Positions 1 through 5,601 of a stretch of DNA of 5,601 bases are shown here, in pieces. The stretch comes from UBA10449 sp005883585 (GTDB taxonomy: Bacteria; Chloroflexota; Dormibacteria; Dormibacterales; Dormibacteraceae), in NCBI GenBank assembly GCA_005883585.1, contig VBFD01000137.1, forward strand, positions 1-5,601. Reading direction: 5' to 3'. The position numbers and the translations under genes were made by a program. Position 1 is the first letter of the stretch. Every line of letters begins with the position of its first letter. Below the pieces are notes generated by a model. It was not told where the DNA came from. It saw only the letters and a list, made by a program, of their open reading frames with translations, and did no database searches.

Positions 1-1
1 C

Positions 2-526
2 GTCCGCGCCGGCAAGAATGAGCTGCCGCCCGCCGGGTTTCATCTCGAGCGCGGCATCGCCATCTTCGGCGTTTTCTTAATCTATGGAGTCATCCTGCAG
101 ATCCCGGGCTGGGTGCTCGGGATCGCCGGAGGGATCGCATCCGGGCACAGCAGCTCCGCCTTGAACCCCGGTTCTCCTTTGGTTGCCCTTGGATATCTGT
201 GGGGCTTTCTAGCGAGCCTCTTCCTTAGTTACCTCGTGCCGTCACTGATCGTGCACACGTACCATCACGGCTTCGCGGGCGGGATGAACGTGGCGGGAGT
301 GTGGCGACTTACGAGGAACAACGTGAGCAACAGCGTGGCCGCCGGCGCACTCATTTGGGTGGCGAGCATCATTGGCGGATTGGGACTGATCGTCTGCTTC
401 ATCGGGATCATCTTCACGATCCCGTACCAGAACGTCATCCAGGCCGGGGTCGCCGCGTGGCTCGAAAGGGCGAACGCCGCCCCGGCCGCACCGCCGGCGC
501 CGGCGCCGGGAGCTCCAGCCGCCTAG
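2..526 (+). CDS. DUF4013-like multi-pass membrane protein, C-terminal part (5' end outside window)
   Basis: The reading frame is already open at the window edge and gives 174 residues before TAG at 524-526, so the true start lies upstream. The visible protein begins with a polar stretch (GKNELPPAGFHLERG) followed by three or four hydrophobic segments: about residues 20-45, 58-84, 116-145 and possibly the stretch just after. A Pro/Ala-rich tail (AAPAAPPAPAPGAPAA) closes it. The order of 'G..ELP.....RG', then 'LIYGVILQIPGWVL', then a late 'CFIGIIFTIPYQNVI' segment matches my memory of DUF4013 proteins, integral membrane proteins of unknown function. The family call is by pattern only. It reads towards the broken small gene and is separated from the transporter operon by a separate promoter, so no functional link is implied. 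No terminator hairpin with a T run follows the stop. Confidence 0.6.
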   Translation, partial: VRAGKNELPPAGFHLERGIAIFGVFLIYGVILQIPGWVLGIAGGIASGHSSSALNPGSPLVALGYLWGFLASLFLSYLVPSLIVHTYHHGFAGGMNVAGVWRLTRNNVSNSVAAGALIWVASIIGGLGLIVCFIGIIFTIPYQNVIQAGVAAWLERANAAPAAPPAPAPGAPAA

Positions 527-556
527 CTGCGCCCGAAACCCAGGTCGCGCGTCGAC

Positions 557-885
557 GCATTAGTACTGGCCCTTGCGGCCGCCCTGACGATCGCTGTCTA
601 TGTGCTGCCGGTCCTGCCATTTGTCCCACGCACGAGCGCCGACCTGAAGTTCAGTGTCATCGACGAGGTGGGTGAGCCCCTCGTCTGCACCGGATGGGGG
701 ATGCCCAACCCACGAAGGTCAACGCGGTGCGGCTTGATTGGCGGGGTGGCTATTACGACTTCGCGATGTTTCCCGGCCCCAGCCCTTCCGAGGCGTTGCG
801 CCAGGAAATGGTTGGCAAGGTGGATCTATTCGGTCGCGTCTCTCGTGCCCACAAGGGCGAAGCGATCGGGGCATGTCCCATCTGA
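557..885 (+). pseudogene. Small membrane-anchored or exported protein gene, apparently frameshifted; not recognised
   Basis: No intact gene fits here, but two frames join into one sensible protein. Codons from about 557 give a hydrophobic segment (ALVLALAAALTIAVYVLPVLPFVP) and then DLKFSVIDEVGEPLVCTGWG. In the other forward frame, from about 701, the sequence continues as DAQPTKVNAVRLDWRGGYYDF to TGA at 883-885. Adding one G to the five-G run at 696-700 would fuse them without a break into a protein of about 110 residues with an N-terminal signal or anchor. Two Cys lie in the outer part, in VCTGW and near the end in GACPI. The first frame stays open to 994, but past 700 it loses the usual codon bias, which supports the switch. 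The start is unresolved: the only in-frame candidates are CTG 527, 566 or 584 and GTG 602, none with a clear ribosome site, so the 5' end may also be damaged. It could be a true pseudogene or an assembly error. I recognise no family. Confidence 0.4.
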
Positions 886-958
886 CACGCCGAGTGGTGC
901 ACAGCACACCAACCAACGCCGCTCCTTCCTAGAGCCGGCAGCCGTTGCAATTTGGCTC

Positions 959-987
959 TTGCGCATAACGCCGACCCGTGCTACGGT
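959..987 (+). promoter_or_regulatory. Probable promoter of the regulator-transporter operon
   Basis: TTGCGC at 959-964 (-35) and TACGGT at 982-987 (-10) are separated by exactly 17 bases. TACGGT fits the TAnnnT core common in high-GC bacteria. Transcription would start about 6-8 bases further on, near 993-995, inside the first operator palindrome, leaving a leader of roughly 64 bases before the regulator's GTG. The bases before it (886-958) hold no gene or motif that I can see. The position directly before the LacI-type operators makes this the likely single promoter for all genes from 1058 onwards. Confidence 0.6.
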
Positions 988-989
988 GC

Positions 990-1017
990 GGTAAGCGCTT
1001 ACCGGTAAGCGCTTACT
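990..1017 (+). promoter_or_regulatory. Tandem LacI-family operator
   Basis: The 12 bp palindrome GTAAGCGCTTAC occurs twice, at 991-1002 and 1005-1016, with CG between them. The first extends to a perfect 14 bp palindrome (GGTAAGCGCTTACC, 990-1003); the second (1004-1017) has one mismatch at its last base. Both have the central CG and even symmetry typical of LacI-family operators, where the hinge helices open the central CpG step. Centres are 14 bp apart, so two dimers would sit on different faces of the DNA. The pair lies just after the -10 box and covers the expected start point, the classic position for repression by blocking initiation. The gene just downstream encodes a LacI-family protein, so autoregulation is the simplest reading. 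I saw no other copy in the window. Confidence 0.8.
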
Positions 1018-1057
1018 CACGGCACGAAGTCACCCGAGGAAAACCCGATAGGGCCTG

Positions 1058-2131
1058 GTGTCAGCGCCGAAGAAACCCAAAGAGTCCTTGACGATCTATG
1101 ACGTCGCCAAGCGCGCCGGCGTCTCCATCGCATCCGTTTCCCGCGTCCTCAACGGCCTCGGCACTCCACGCGCTGAGACCCGAGACCGGGTGATGCAAGC
1201 CGTTCGCGAGCTCAGCTTCGTACCCGACGGCGCGGCACGGGCCCTGTCCAACGGGCTCAAAGAAGTCGTGGGGGTCGTCTTCCGGCGTGGTGGTGAGCCG
1301 TTCCTCGAGGGCGAGGATGAGAGCTTTCTCTTCCTCGACGTCATCAATCGCGGCATCGAGGTCGGCGCGCAGCGTCGCGGTTTCGACCTGCTCATCAGCT
1401 CTGTCGGCTACAACGACGACAACGTCGTGGGCCGGATTGCCGCGCTCGCGGGAAAGGCGGACGGTCTCATCCTCCACGACCGCATGCTCTCGGCGGCCGG
1501 AATCGCACGGATCGCTGACACGGCCCCGGTCGTGACCCTGGCCGGCACCCCGACCCCCGCATCCATCAACGTCCGCTGCGACAACGAGTCTGGGATCCGA
1601 ATGCTGGTCCGCCACCTGGCGATCGACCACGGATACAAAAGCCTTGGCTATGTATCGGGGCGCGCCGACAGCCCCGACAACCGGATACGTCAGCGCGCGT
1701 TCGAAACCGAGGCTGCCGCAACAGGCGCCGTGATCGATACCGGTCCGGCCTGGCAAGGTAACTACAGCGCGGCGGGCGGGGCCAACGTGGTCGACGGACT
1801 ACTTGATGCCGGCCGCAAGCTACCACGCGCCATCCTTTGCGCAAACGACCAGACCGCGCTCGGCGTGATCCACGCACTCGCTCAGCGCGGCATCCGAGTG
1901 CCGCAGGACGTAGCGATCACCGGGTTCGACGACGTGCCGGTTGCCCGCCACCTGCATCCACCTCTGACGACCGTCCGCCAACCGATGCAGGAGCTGGGGG
2001 CGACCGCCTTCGAGGTTCTCTACCGAAGGATCAACGTGGGTGGAGGCCAGCGTGACGTAGTGCTTCCGGTCCAGTTCGTCGTCCGCGAGAGCTGCGGTTG
2101 CGCGTCCAGCGCCGCCGAGGACGGTAGGTAG
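1058..2131 (+). CDS. LacI-family transcriptional repressor, probable local sugar-responsive regulator
   Basis: A 357-residue protein of standard LacI/GalR length and layout. Residues 12-31 form the N-terminal helix-turn-helix (IYDVAKRAGVSIASVSRVLN). Residues 56-66 are the hinge (PDGAARALSNG), with Leu63 where family members insert a Leu into the central CpG. From about 68 to 345 runs the periplasmic-binding-protein-like ligand domain, including the hallmark stretches ILCANDQTALGVIHALAQRG (259-278), VPQDVAITGFDDVPVARHLHPPLTTVRQP (281-309) and VVRESCGC near the end. GTG at 1058 is chosen because an in-frame TAG lies at 1049-1051 and the HTH then sits about ten residues from the N terminus. Ribosome-site candidates are weak: GAGGAAA at 1036-1042 is rather far, AGGG at 1050-1053 rather near. 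It is the first gene of the operon, with the permease beginning 3 bases after its stop. It most likely represses its own promoter through the double palindrome. The ligand cannot be read from the sequence; a sugar is expected for this family. Confidence 0.92.
   Translation: MSAPKKPKESLTIYDVAKRAGVSIASVSRVLNGLGTPRAETRDRVMQAVRELSFVPDGAARALSNGLKEVVGVVFRRGGEPFLEGEDESFLFLDVINRGIEVGAQRRGFDLLISSVGYNDDNVVGRIAALAGKADGLILHDRMLSAAGIARIADTAPVVTLAGTPTPASINVRCDNESGIRMLVRHLAIDHGYKSLGYVSGRADSPDNRIRQRAFETEAAATGAVIDTGPAWQGNYSAAGGANVVDGLLDAGRKLPRAILCANDQTALGVIHALAQRGIRVPQDVAITGFDDVPVARHLHPPLTTVRQPMQELGATAFEVLYRRINVGGGQRDVVLPVQFVVRESCGCASSAAEDGR
2123..2128 (+). promoter_or_regulatory. Ribosome binding site of the first permease gene
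   Basis: GGTAGG lies inside the last codons of the regulator gene, 6 bases before the ATG at 2135, with a further GAGG at 2117-2120. The regulator's stop and the permease start are 3 bases apart, so translation of the two is probably coupled. Confidence 0.5.
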
Positions 2132-2134
2132 CGC

Positions 2135-3127
2135 ATGCAAGCTGTACTACGCAGGCTCGGTGTTTATCTCCTGGCCGCGTGGGTCGCGCTGACCGTCAGC
2201 TTCCTGCTGCCACGCGTGGTGCCCGGAAACCCCGTCGCCGGCGCGGTGGCGAGGGCGGCGCAGTCGGGCAACTGCAACTCGATCTGCGTCCAGGCCATCG
2301 AGGAGCAGCTTGGCTACAACGTCCACGCCAGCCTGTGGGACCAGTACGTCACGTACATGGGCAGCCTCGCCCACGGCGACCTCGGCCACTCGTGGTCGGA
2401 AAACGCGCCGGTGAGCAGCCTCATCCTTCAGTACCTGCCCTGGACGCTGGGCCTGCTCGTGGTCGCGACGACCATCGCCTTCGTTGGCGGCACGGCGATC
2501 GGCATCTTGATCGCCTGGCGCCGGGGCTCGTGGCTCGACTGGCTCTTGCCCGGCGCCACCTTCTTCCAGGCGATTCCCTATTTCTTTCTCGCCCTGGTGA
2601 TCGTCCTGATCTTCGGGCAGACCGGGACCATGCTCAAGTGGTTCCCAAGCCTGTTCGCGTACGACATCTACGCGGTCACCCCAGGGCCCAACCTGCCTTA
2701 CGTCGAGAGCGTCGCCACCCACGCGATCCTGCCCGCGGCCACGGTGATCCTGGCCTCGATGGCCGGGTTCATCCTCGCGATGCGCAACAACATGGTCACG
2801 ACCATGGACGAAGACTTCGTCCTGGTCGCGGAGGCCAAGGGCCTGCCCGCCCGGCAAGTGGTTTGGTATGCGGCCCGCAACGCGCTGCTGCCGGTCGTGG
2901 CCAACTTCACCATCGCCATCAGCCTCCTGGTCGCCGGCCAGATCCTGGTCGAGATCGTCTTCAACTATCCGGGGATCGGCTTCCACCTCTTTGACGCGTT
3001 AGGAAAGCTCGACTACTCGCTGGTGCAGGGGATCTTCGTGGTCATCACGCTCGTGGTGCTGGCGGCCAACCTGCTGGCGGACGTCGTCTACGTGCTGATC
3101 GATCCGCGGGCGAGGCAGATGGCATGA
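2135..3127 (+). CDS. DppB/OppB-type ABC importer permease
   Basis: A 330-residue inner-membrane permease subunit of the peptide/oligosaccharide (Dpp/Opp) ABC importer class. About six membrane segments are visible, near residues 9-30, 102-127, 136-160, 195-215, 253-280 and 297-322. The first is followed by a long outer loop with VVPGNPVAG and later GDLGHSW, both usual for DppB. The ATPase-docking EAA loop is clear at 233-253 (EAKGLPARQVVWYAARNALLP). The end carries the family signatures NYPGIG, DYSLVQGIF and LADVVYVLIDPRAR. Details such as LPWTLGLL, AWRRGSWLD and ILAMRNNM recall the subgroup often found beside glycoside-hydrolase and LacI genes, suggesting oligosaccharides rather than peptides; that is inference. 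Cys47 and Cys51 in the outer loop could form a disulfide. It would pair with the permease half of the next gene, which starts 4 bases after its stop. Confidence 0.93.
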   Translation: MQAVLRRLGVYLLAAWVALTVSFLLPRVVPGNPVAGAVARAAQSGNCNSICVQAIEEQLGYNVHASLWDQYVTYMGSLAHGDLGHSWSENAPVSSLILQYLPWTLGLLVVATTIAFVGGTAIGILIAWRRGSWLDWLLPGATFFQAIPYFFLALVIVLIFGQTGTMLKWFPSLFAYDIYAVTPGPNLPYVESVATHAILPAATVILASMAGFILAMRNNMVTTMDEDFVLVAEAKGLPARQVVWYAARNALLPVVANFTIAISLLVAGQILVEIVFNYPGIGFHLFDALGKLDYSLVQGIFVVITLVVLAANLLADVVYVLIDPRARQMA

Positions 3128-3131
3128 GCCG

Positions 3132-5291
3132 ATGACGATCGACAGCACCACCCTGACGGCAACCACGCCCGGCGCGGGACCGATCGCTCAACCGATCTTT
3201 CACCGAACTCGGATCCTGCGTCTGCCCCGCTCACCGAAGGTGCTGGTCGGGCTCGTGATCATGGCCGTGTTCGGAGTCATCGCGGTCATAGGGCGGTTGA
3301 TCGCGCCCTACTCGCCCAACCAGACCGATGAGAAGAATTGGGTGCAGCACGTTTTGGTCCCCGGGACCGGCCCCGGCACCGACATCCCAGCCAACTTCTA
3401 CCCGCTCCCGCTGCCTCCGTCGGCCGCCCACTGGCTCGGCACGACCGTGTTCGCGCAGGACGCTTGGTCGCAGCTGCTTTCCTCCACACAGGCCACTCTG
3501 TTTGTCGGCCTGCTTGCGGCCGCGATCGCAACCGTCCTCTCGATTCTGATCGGCGTCAGCGCCGGCTATCTCGGTGGCGGCGCCGACGAAGGGCTGTCCC
3601 TCGTCGCCAATGTCTTCCTCGCCATCCCGGGGCTGCCGCTCCTGATCGTGATCGCAAGTTACGTGCCGTCCGCGGGCTCGAGCATCGTGCTGGTGGCGGC
3701 CATCATCGCGGTCACGTCGTGGGCGTACTCCGCGCGCACGCTGCGAGCTCAAACGCTGTCGCTGCGCAACCGCGACTTCGTCGAGGCGGCCAGGGTTTCC
3801 GGCGAGAGACCTTCGCGGATCATCCTCGTCGAGGTCCTGCCCAACCTCATCCCGATCGTCGCCGCGTCGTTCCTCTTCACGAGCCTCTCGGCGATCGGCG
3901 CCTATGTCGTCATCGCCTTCCTTGGCCTGGCCGGCTCGCCGACTTCATCCCCACCCGGCCTTTGGAACTGGGGAGAGATGCTGCGCGAAGGATTCGCCAA
4001 CAACGCGGTGCGCAGCGGGTGGTGGTGGTGGTGGGCGCCCCCGGGAATTTTCATCGCCGTGCTCGGGACCGGCCTCGCCCTGCTCAACTTCGGCATCGAC
4101 GAGTTCATCAACCCTCGCCTGCGCGCGGCGGGTCTCACGCGCAAGGCGGCGCGGAAAGCCGGCATCAGCGTTCGCCCGAAGCTCGGGATGACGCAGGTCA
4201 TTCGCGAGCGCCCCAAGGCGACGTCATTGTCACACCCTTCGGATGCGGTCCTCGAGATTCGCGGCCTCAGCGTCGACTACGGCTATGGCGACGAAGCGGT
4301 CCATGCGGTCGTCGACTGCAACCTCGTGCTCAGGCGGGGTCGCGTGCTCGGCCTCGCCGGCGAGAGCGGCAGCGGCAAATCCACACTGGCATTGGCCGCC
4401 ATCCGGCTGCTTCGCGCCCCTGCCGTCATCACCGCCGGCGAGGTGCTCTTCCACTCCAAGCCGATCAGCGGCGACGGGCCCACCGGCACAATCGATCTCC
4501 TCGCGGCAGATGACGACGAACTTCGGGCGATTCGTTGGTCCGAGATCGCAGTCGTCTTGCAGAGCTCGCTCAATGCGCTGAATCCCGTCATCACCATCGG
4601 CGCGCAGTTCGACGACCTCCTTCGGGTGCACCGCCCGCACCTCTCGGCCGCGGAGCGCTGGGCCAGGTCAGTCGAGCTGTTCGACATGGTCGGCATCAAC
4701 GCCGAGCGGCTCCGCAGCTATCCGCACGAGCTGTCCGGCGGCATGCGCCAGCGAGCCATGATCGCCATGGCCATCGCCCTCGAGCCGCAGGTGATGATCC
4801 TGGACGAGCCAACCACCGCCCTCGACGTGGTCACGCAGCGCGAGATCATCGAGGAGCTCGTCGGCCTGCGCGATCGCATTGGCTTCGCCACCCTCTTCAT
4901 CACTCACGACCTCTCGCTTTTGGTCGAGCTGGCGGACGAGATCGATGTCATGTACGCGGGCCGGTTGATGGAGCGCGCGCCGGCTGCGGCGTTGTTCCGA
5001 GCCCCGCGACTGCCTTACACGCACGGCTTGCTCCACTGCTTCCCACCGCTGCACGGCCCGCGGGTTGCCATGGAGGGGATTCCGGGGTCGCCGCCCGACC
5101 TCCGTGACCTGCCGACCGGATGTCCGTTCAACCCGCGCTGCAAATGGGCGATGCCCAAGTGCCGCCAGGAATTGCCGCGGATGGCGCCGATCAACGGCGA
5201 TGCACGAGAGGTCGCCTGCTGGCTGCATCGAGACGGCGCGAACGTCCCCGCGGAATTGGCCTTGGCGGATCCGGTTGGGGTGGGAACTTGA
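3132..5291 (+). CDS. Fused DppC-type permease and DppD-type ATPase of the ABC importer
   Basis: One uninterrupted 719-residue frame joins two subunits that are usually separate. Residues 1-330 are a DppC permease: a cytoplasmic N terminus, a first membrane segment at about 39-59, an outer loop with PPSAAHWLGTT, and further segments near 121-145, 157-178, 184-200, 239-265 and 304-322. Its EAA loop is at 218-237 (EAARVSGERPSRIILVEVLP), and a run of five Trp is at 297-301. A basic linker of about 40 residues follows. Residues 373-700 are a complete ATPase: Walker A GESGSGKST (410-418), Q-loop Gln477, signature LSGGMRQR (534-541), Walker B VMILDEP with Asp558/Glu559, and H-loop His592. The C-terminal oligopeptide-type domain has Cys664, 670, 677 and 696, the pattern of DppD/OppD tails; such cysteines are reported to hold a 4Fe-4S cluster in some homologues. 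ATG at 3132 lies 4 bases after the previous stop; no strong ribosome site, so coupling is likely. Confidence 0.93.
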   Translation: MTIDSTTLTATTPGAGPIAQPIFHRTRILRLPRSPKVLVGLVIMAVFGVIAVIGRLIAPYSPNQTDEKNWVQHVLVPGTGPGTDIPANFYPLPLPPSAAHWLGTTVFAQDAWSQLLSSTQATLFVGLLAAAIATVLSILIGVSAGYLGGGADEGLSLVANVFLAIPGLPLLIVIASYVPSAGSSIVLVAAIIAVTSWAYSARTLRAQTLSLRNRDFVEAARVSGERPSRIILVEVLPNLIPIVAASFLFTSLSAIGAYVVIAFLGLAGSPTSSPPGLWNWGEMLREGFANNAVRSGWWWWWAPPGIFIAVLGTGLALLNFGIDEFINPRLRAAGLTRKAARKAGISVRPKLGMTQVIRERPKATSLSHPSDAVLEIRGLSVDYGYGDEAVHAVVDCNLVLRRGRVLGLAGESGSGKSTLALAAIRLLRAPAVITAGEVLFHSKPISGDGPTGTIDLLAADDDELRAIRWSEIAVVLQSSLNALNPVITIGAQFDDLLRVHRPHLSAAERWARSVELFDMVGINAERLRSYPHELSGGMRQRAMIAMAIALEPQVMILDEPTTALDVVTQREIIEELVGLRDRIGFATLFITHDLSLLVELADEIDVMYAGRLMERAPAAALFRAPRLPYTHGLLHCFPPLHGPRVAMEGIPGSPPDLRDLPTGCPFNPRCKWAMPKCRQELPRMAPINGDAREVACWLHRDGANVPAELALADPVGVGT
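5273..5285 (+). promoter_or_regulatory. Purine-rich ribosome binding site deciding a TTG start
   Basis: GGTTGGGGTGGGA sits just before the TTG at 5288, with the core GGGGTGG ending 4 bases before it. The next in-frame candidate, GTG at 5303, has no such sequence in front, so TTG is preferred. Confidence 0.4.
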
Positions 5292-5601
5292 CATCAACTC
5301 CCGTGCTCGAAGGTCGCGAGCTCGTGAAGTCTTTCTCGGTCAAGCAGGGCCGGAGTCCGCTGGCCCGCAAGACTCGGGTGCGCGCGGTCGACAACGTCAC
5401 CGTGCGACTCGACGCGGGCAAGGTGACCGCGTTGGTAGGCGAGAGTGGCGCCGGCAAGACGACCGTCGCCCGGATGCTGGCCAAGATCATCAAGCCCGAC
5501 GCGGGGCAGGTGCTGCTCGACGGCAAGCCCGCGCCCTCCGGACGGCCGCGGTCTTACGCGGCGCAGGTGCAGATGATCTTCCAGGACCCGTTCGCGTCGC
5601 T
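5288..5601 (+). CDS. DppF/OppF-type ABC importer ATPase, N-terminal part (3' end outside window)
   Basis: The 104 complete codons visible encode the start of a second importer ATPase. An initial strand (VLEGRELVKSF) leads to a basic insert (KQGRSPLARKTRVRAVDNV) of the kind DppF/OppF proteins carry between their first strands. Then come Walker A GESGAGKTT (residues 51-59) and the Q-loop stretch QMIFQDPFASL with Gln99, where the window ends. The signature motif, Walker B and C-terminal domain lie beyond. The preferred start is TTG at 5288, whose last two bases belong to the TGA of the upstream fusion gene (TTGA overlap), so translation is probably coupled. It would form the nucleotide-binding heterodimer with the ATPase half of the fusion protein, powering import through the two permease domains. 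A solute-binding protein gene has not appeared by the end of the window. Confidence 0.93.
   Translation, partial: MTSTPVLEGRELVKSFSVKQGRSPLARKTRVRAVDNVTVRLDAGKVTALVGESGAGKTTVARMLAKIIKPDAGQVLLDGKPAPSGRPRSYAAQVQMIFQDPFAS

Noticed and set aside
990..1017. The palindrome as a transcription terminator of the upstream genes
   Set aside because: No T run follows, and the position directly after a -10 box together with the central CG fits a LacI operator better.
1061..1756. Minus-strand open frame of 231 codons opposite the regulator
   Set aside because: It is fully covered by a clear LacI-family gene and has no start signal or domain of its own.
2147..2986. Long open frame of 279 codons on the minus strand
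   Set aside because: It lies wholly inside the permease gene, is rich in Asp, Arg, Gly and Glu with no recognisable motif, and mirrors the codon bias of the true gene. It is a typical antisense shadow in GC-rich DNA.
4110..4250. Fusion of permease and ATPase as an artefact of a lost stop codon
   Set aside because: The linker keeps the frame and GC-rich codon use throughout, no second start with a ribosome site is evident before the ATPase domain, and similar fusions are known. A read check would still be useful.
3338..4513. Open frame of 391 codons on the plus strand in another phase
   Set aside because: It overlaps the permease-ATPase fusion and is extremely rich in Arg, Pro and Ala without any domain, whereas the overlapping frame carries full family motifs.
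1..5601. A wholly new biological system such as a defence island, CRISPR array or mobile element
   Set aside because: No repeat arrays, transposase, integrase, nuclease or tRNA-like sequence is visible. The content is a regulated ABC importer operon next to an ordinary membrane protein gene.

Overview
The window comes from a GC-rich bacterial genome. Strongly GC-biased third codon positions, GTG and TTG starts, a TAnnnT-type -10 box and a fused Dpp-type permease/ATPase all fit an Actinomycetota-like or Chloroflexota/Dormibacterota-like organism. No marker gene is present to settle the phylum. All recognisable genes are on the + strand.

Left part (1-1057): the window opens inside a membrane protein gene whose visible C-terminal 174 residues resemble DUF4013 proteins (2-526). 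About 360 bases follow that look like a small membrane-anchored or exported protein gene broken by a one-base frameshift at a run of five G (696-700). Its start is also unclear, so it is either a decayed gene or carries a sequence error. Bases 886-958 hold nothing I recognise. Then comes a compact control region: a TTGCGC / 17 bp / TACGGT promoter at 959-987, followed at once by two copies of GTAAGCGCTTAC that together form a perfect 26 bp palindrome (991-1016).

Right part (1058-5601): one tightly packed operon. A LacI-family repressor (1058-2131) is followed after 3 bases by a DppB/OppB-type permease (2135-3127), after 4 bases by a single polypeptide that fuses a DppC-type permease to a DppD-type ATPase (3132-5291), and with a TTGA overlap by a second, DppF-type ATPase that runs off the window (5288-5601).

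How it fits together: the repressor most likely binds the double operator over its own transcription start. It would thereby control itself and the importer until a ligand, probably a sugar or oligosaccharide, releases it. The importer would be two permease domains driven by two ATPase domains. The extracytoplasmic solute-binding protein it needs is not in the window and is expected downstream or elsewhere. A LacI regulator on a Dpp/Opp-class importer points to oligosaccharide rather than peptide uptake, but this is inference. I see no RNA genes, mobile elements, CRISPR arrays or convincing terminators, and no wholly new system. The most notable points are the double operator, the permease-ATPase fusion and the broken small gene.
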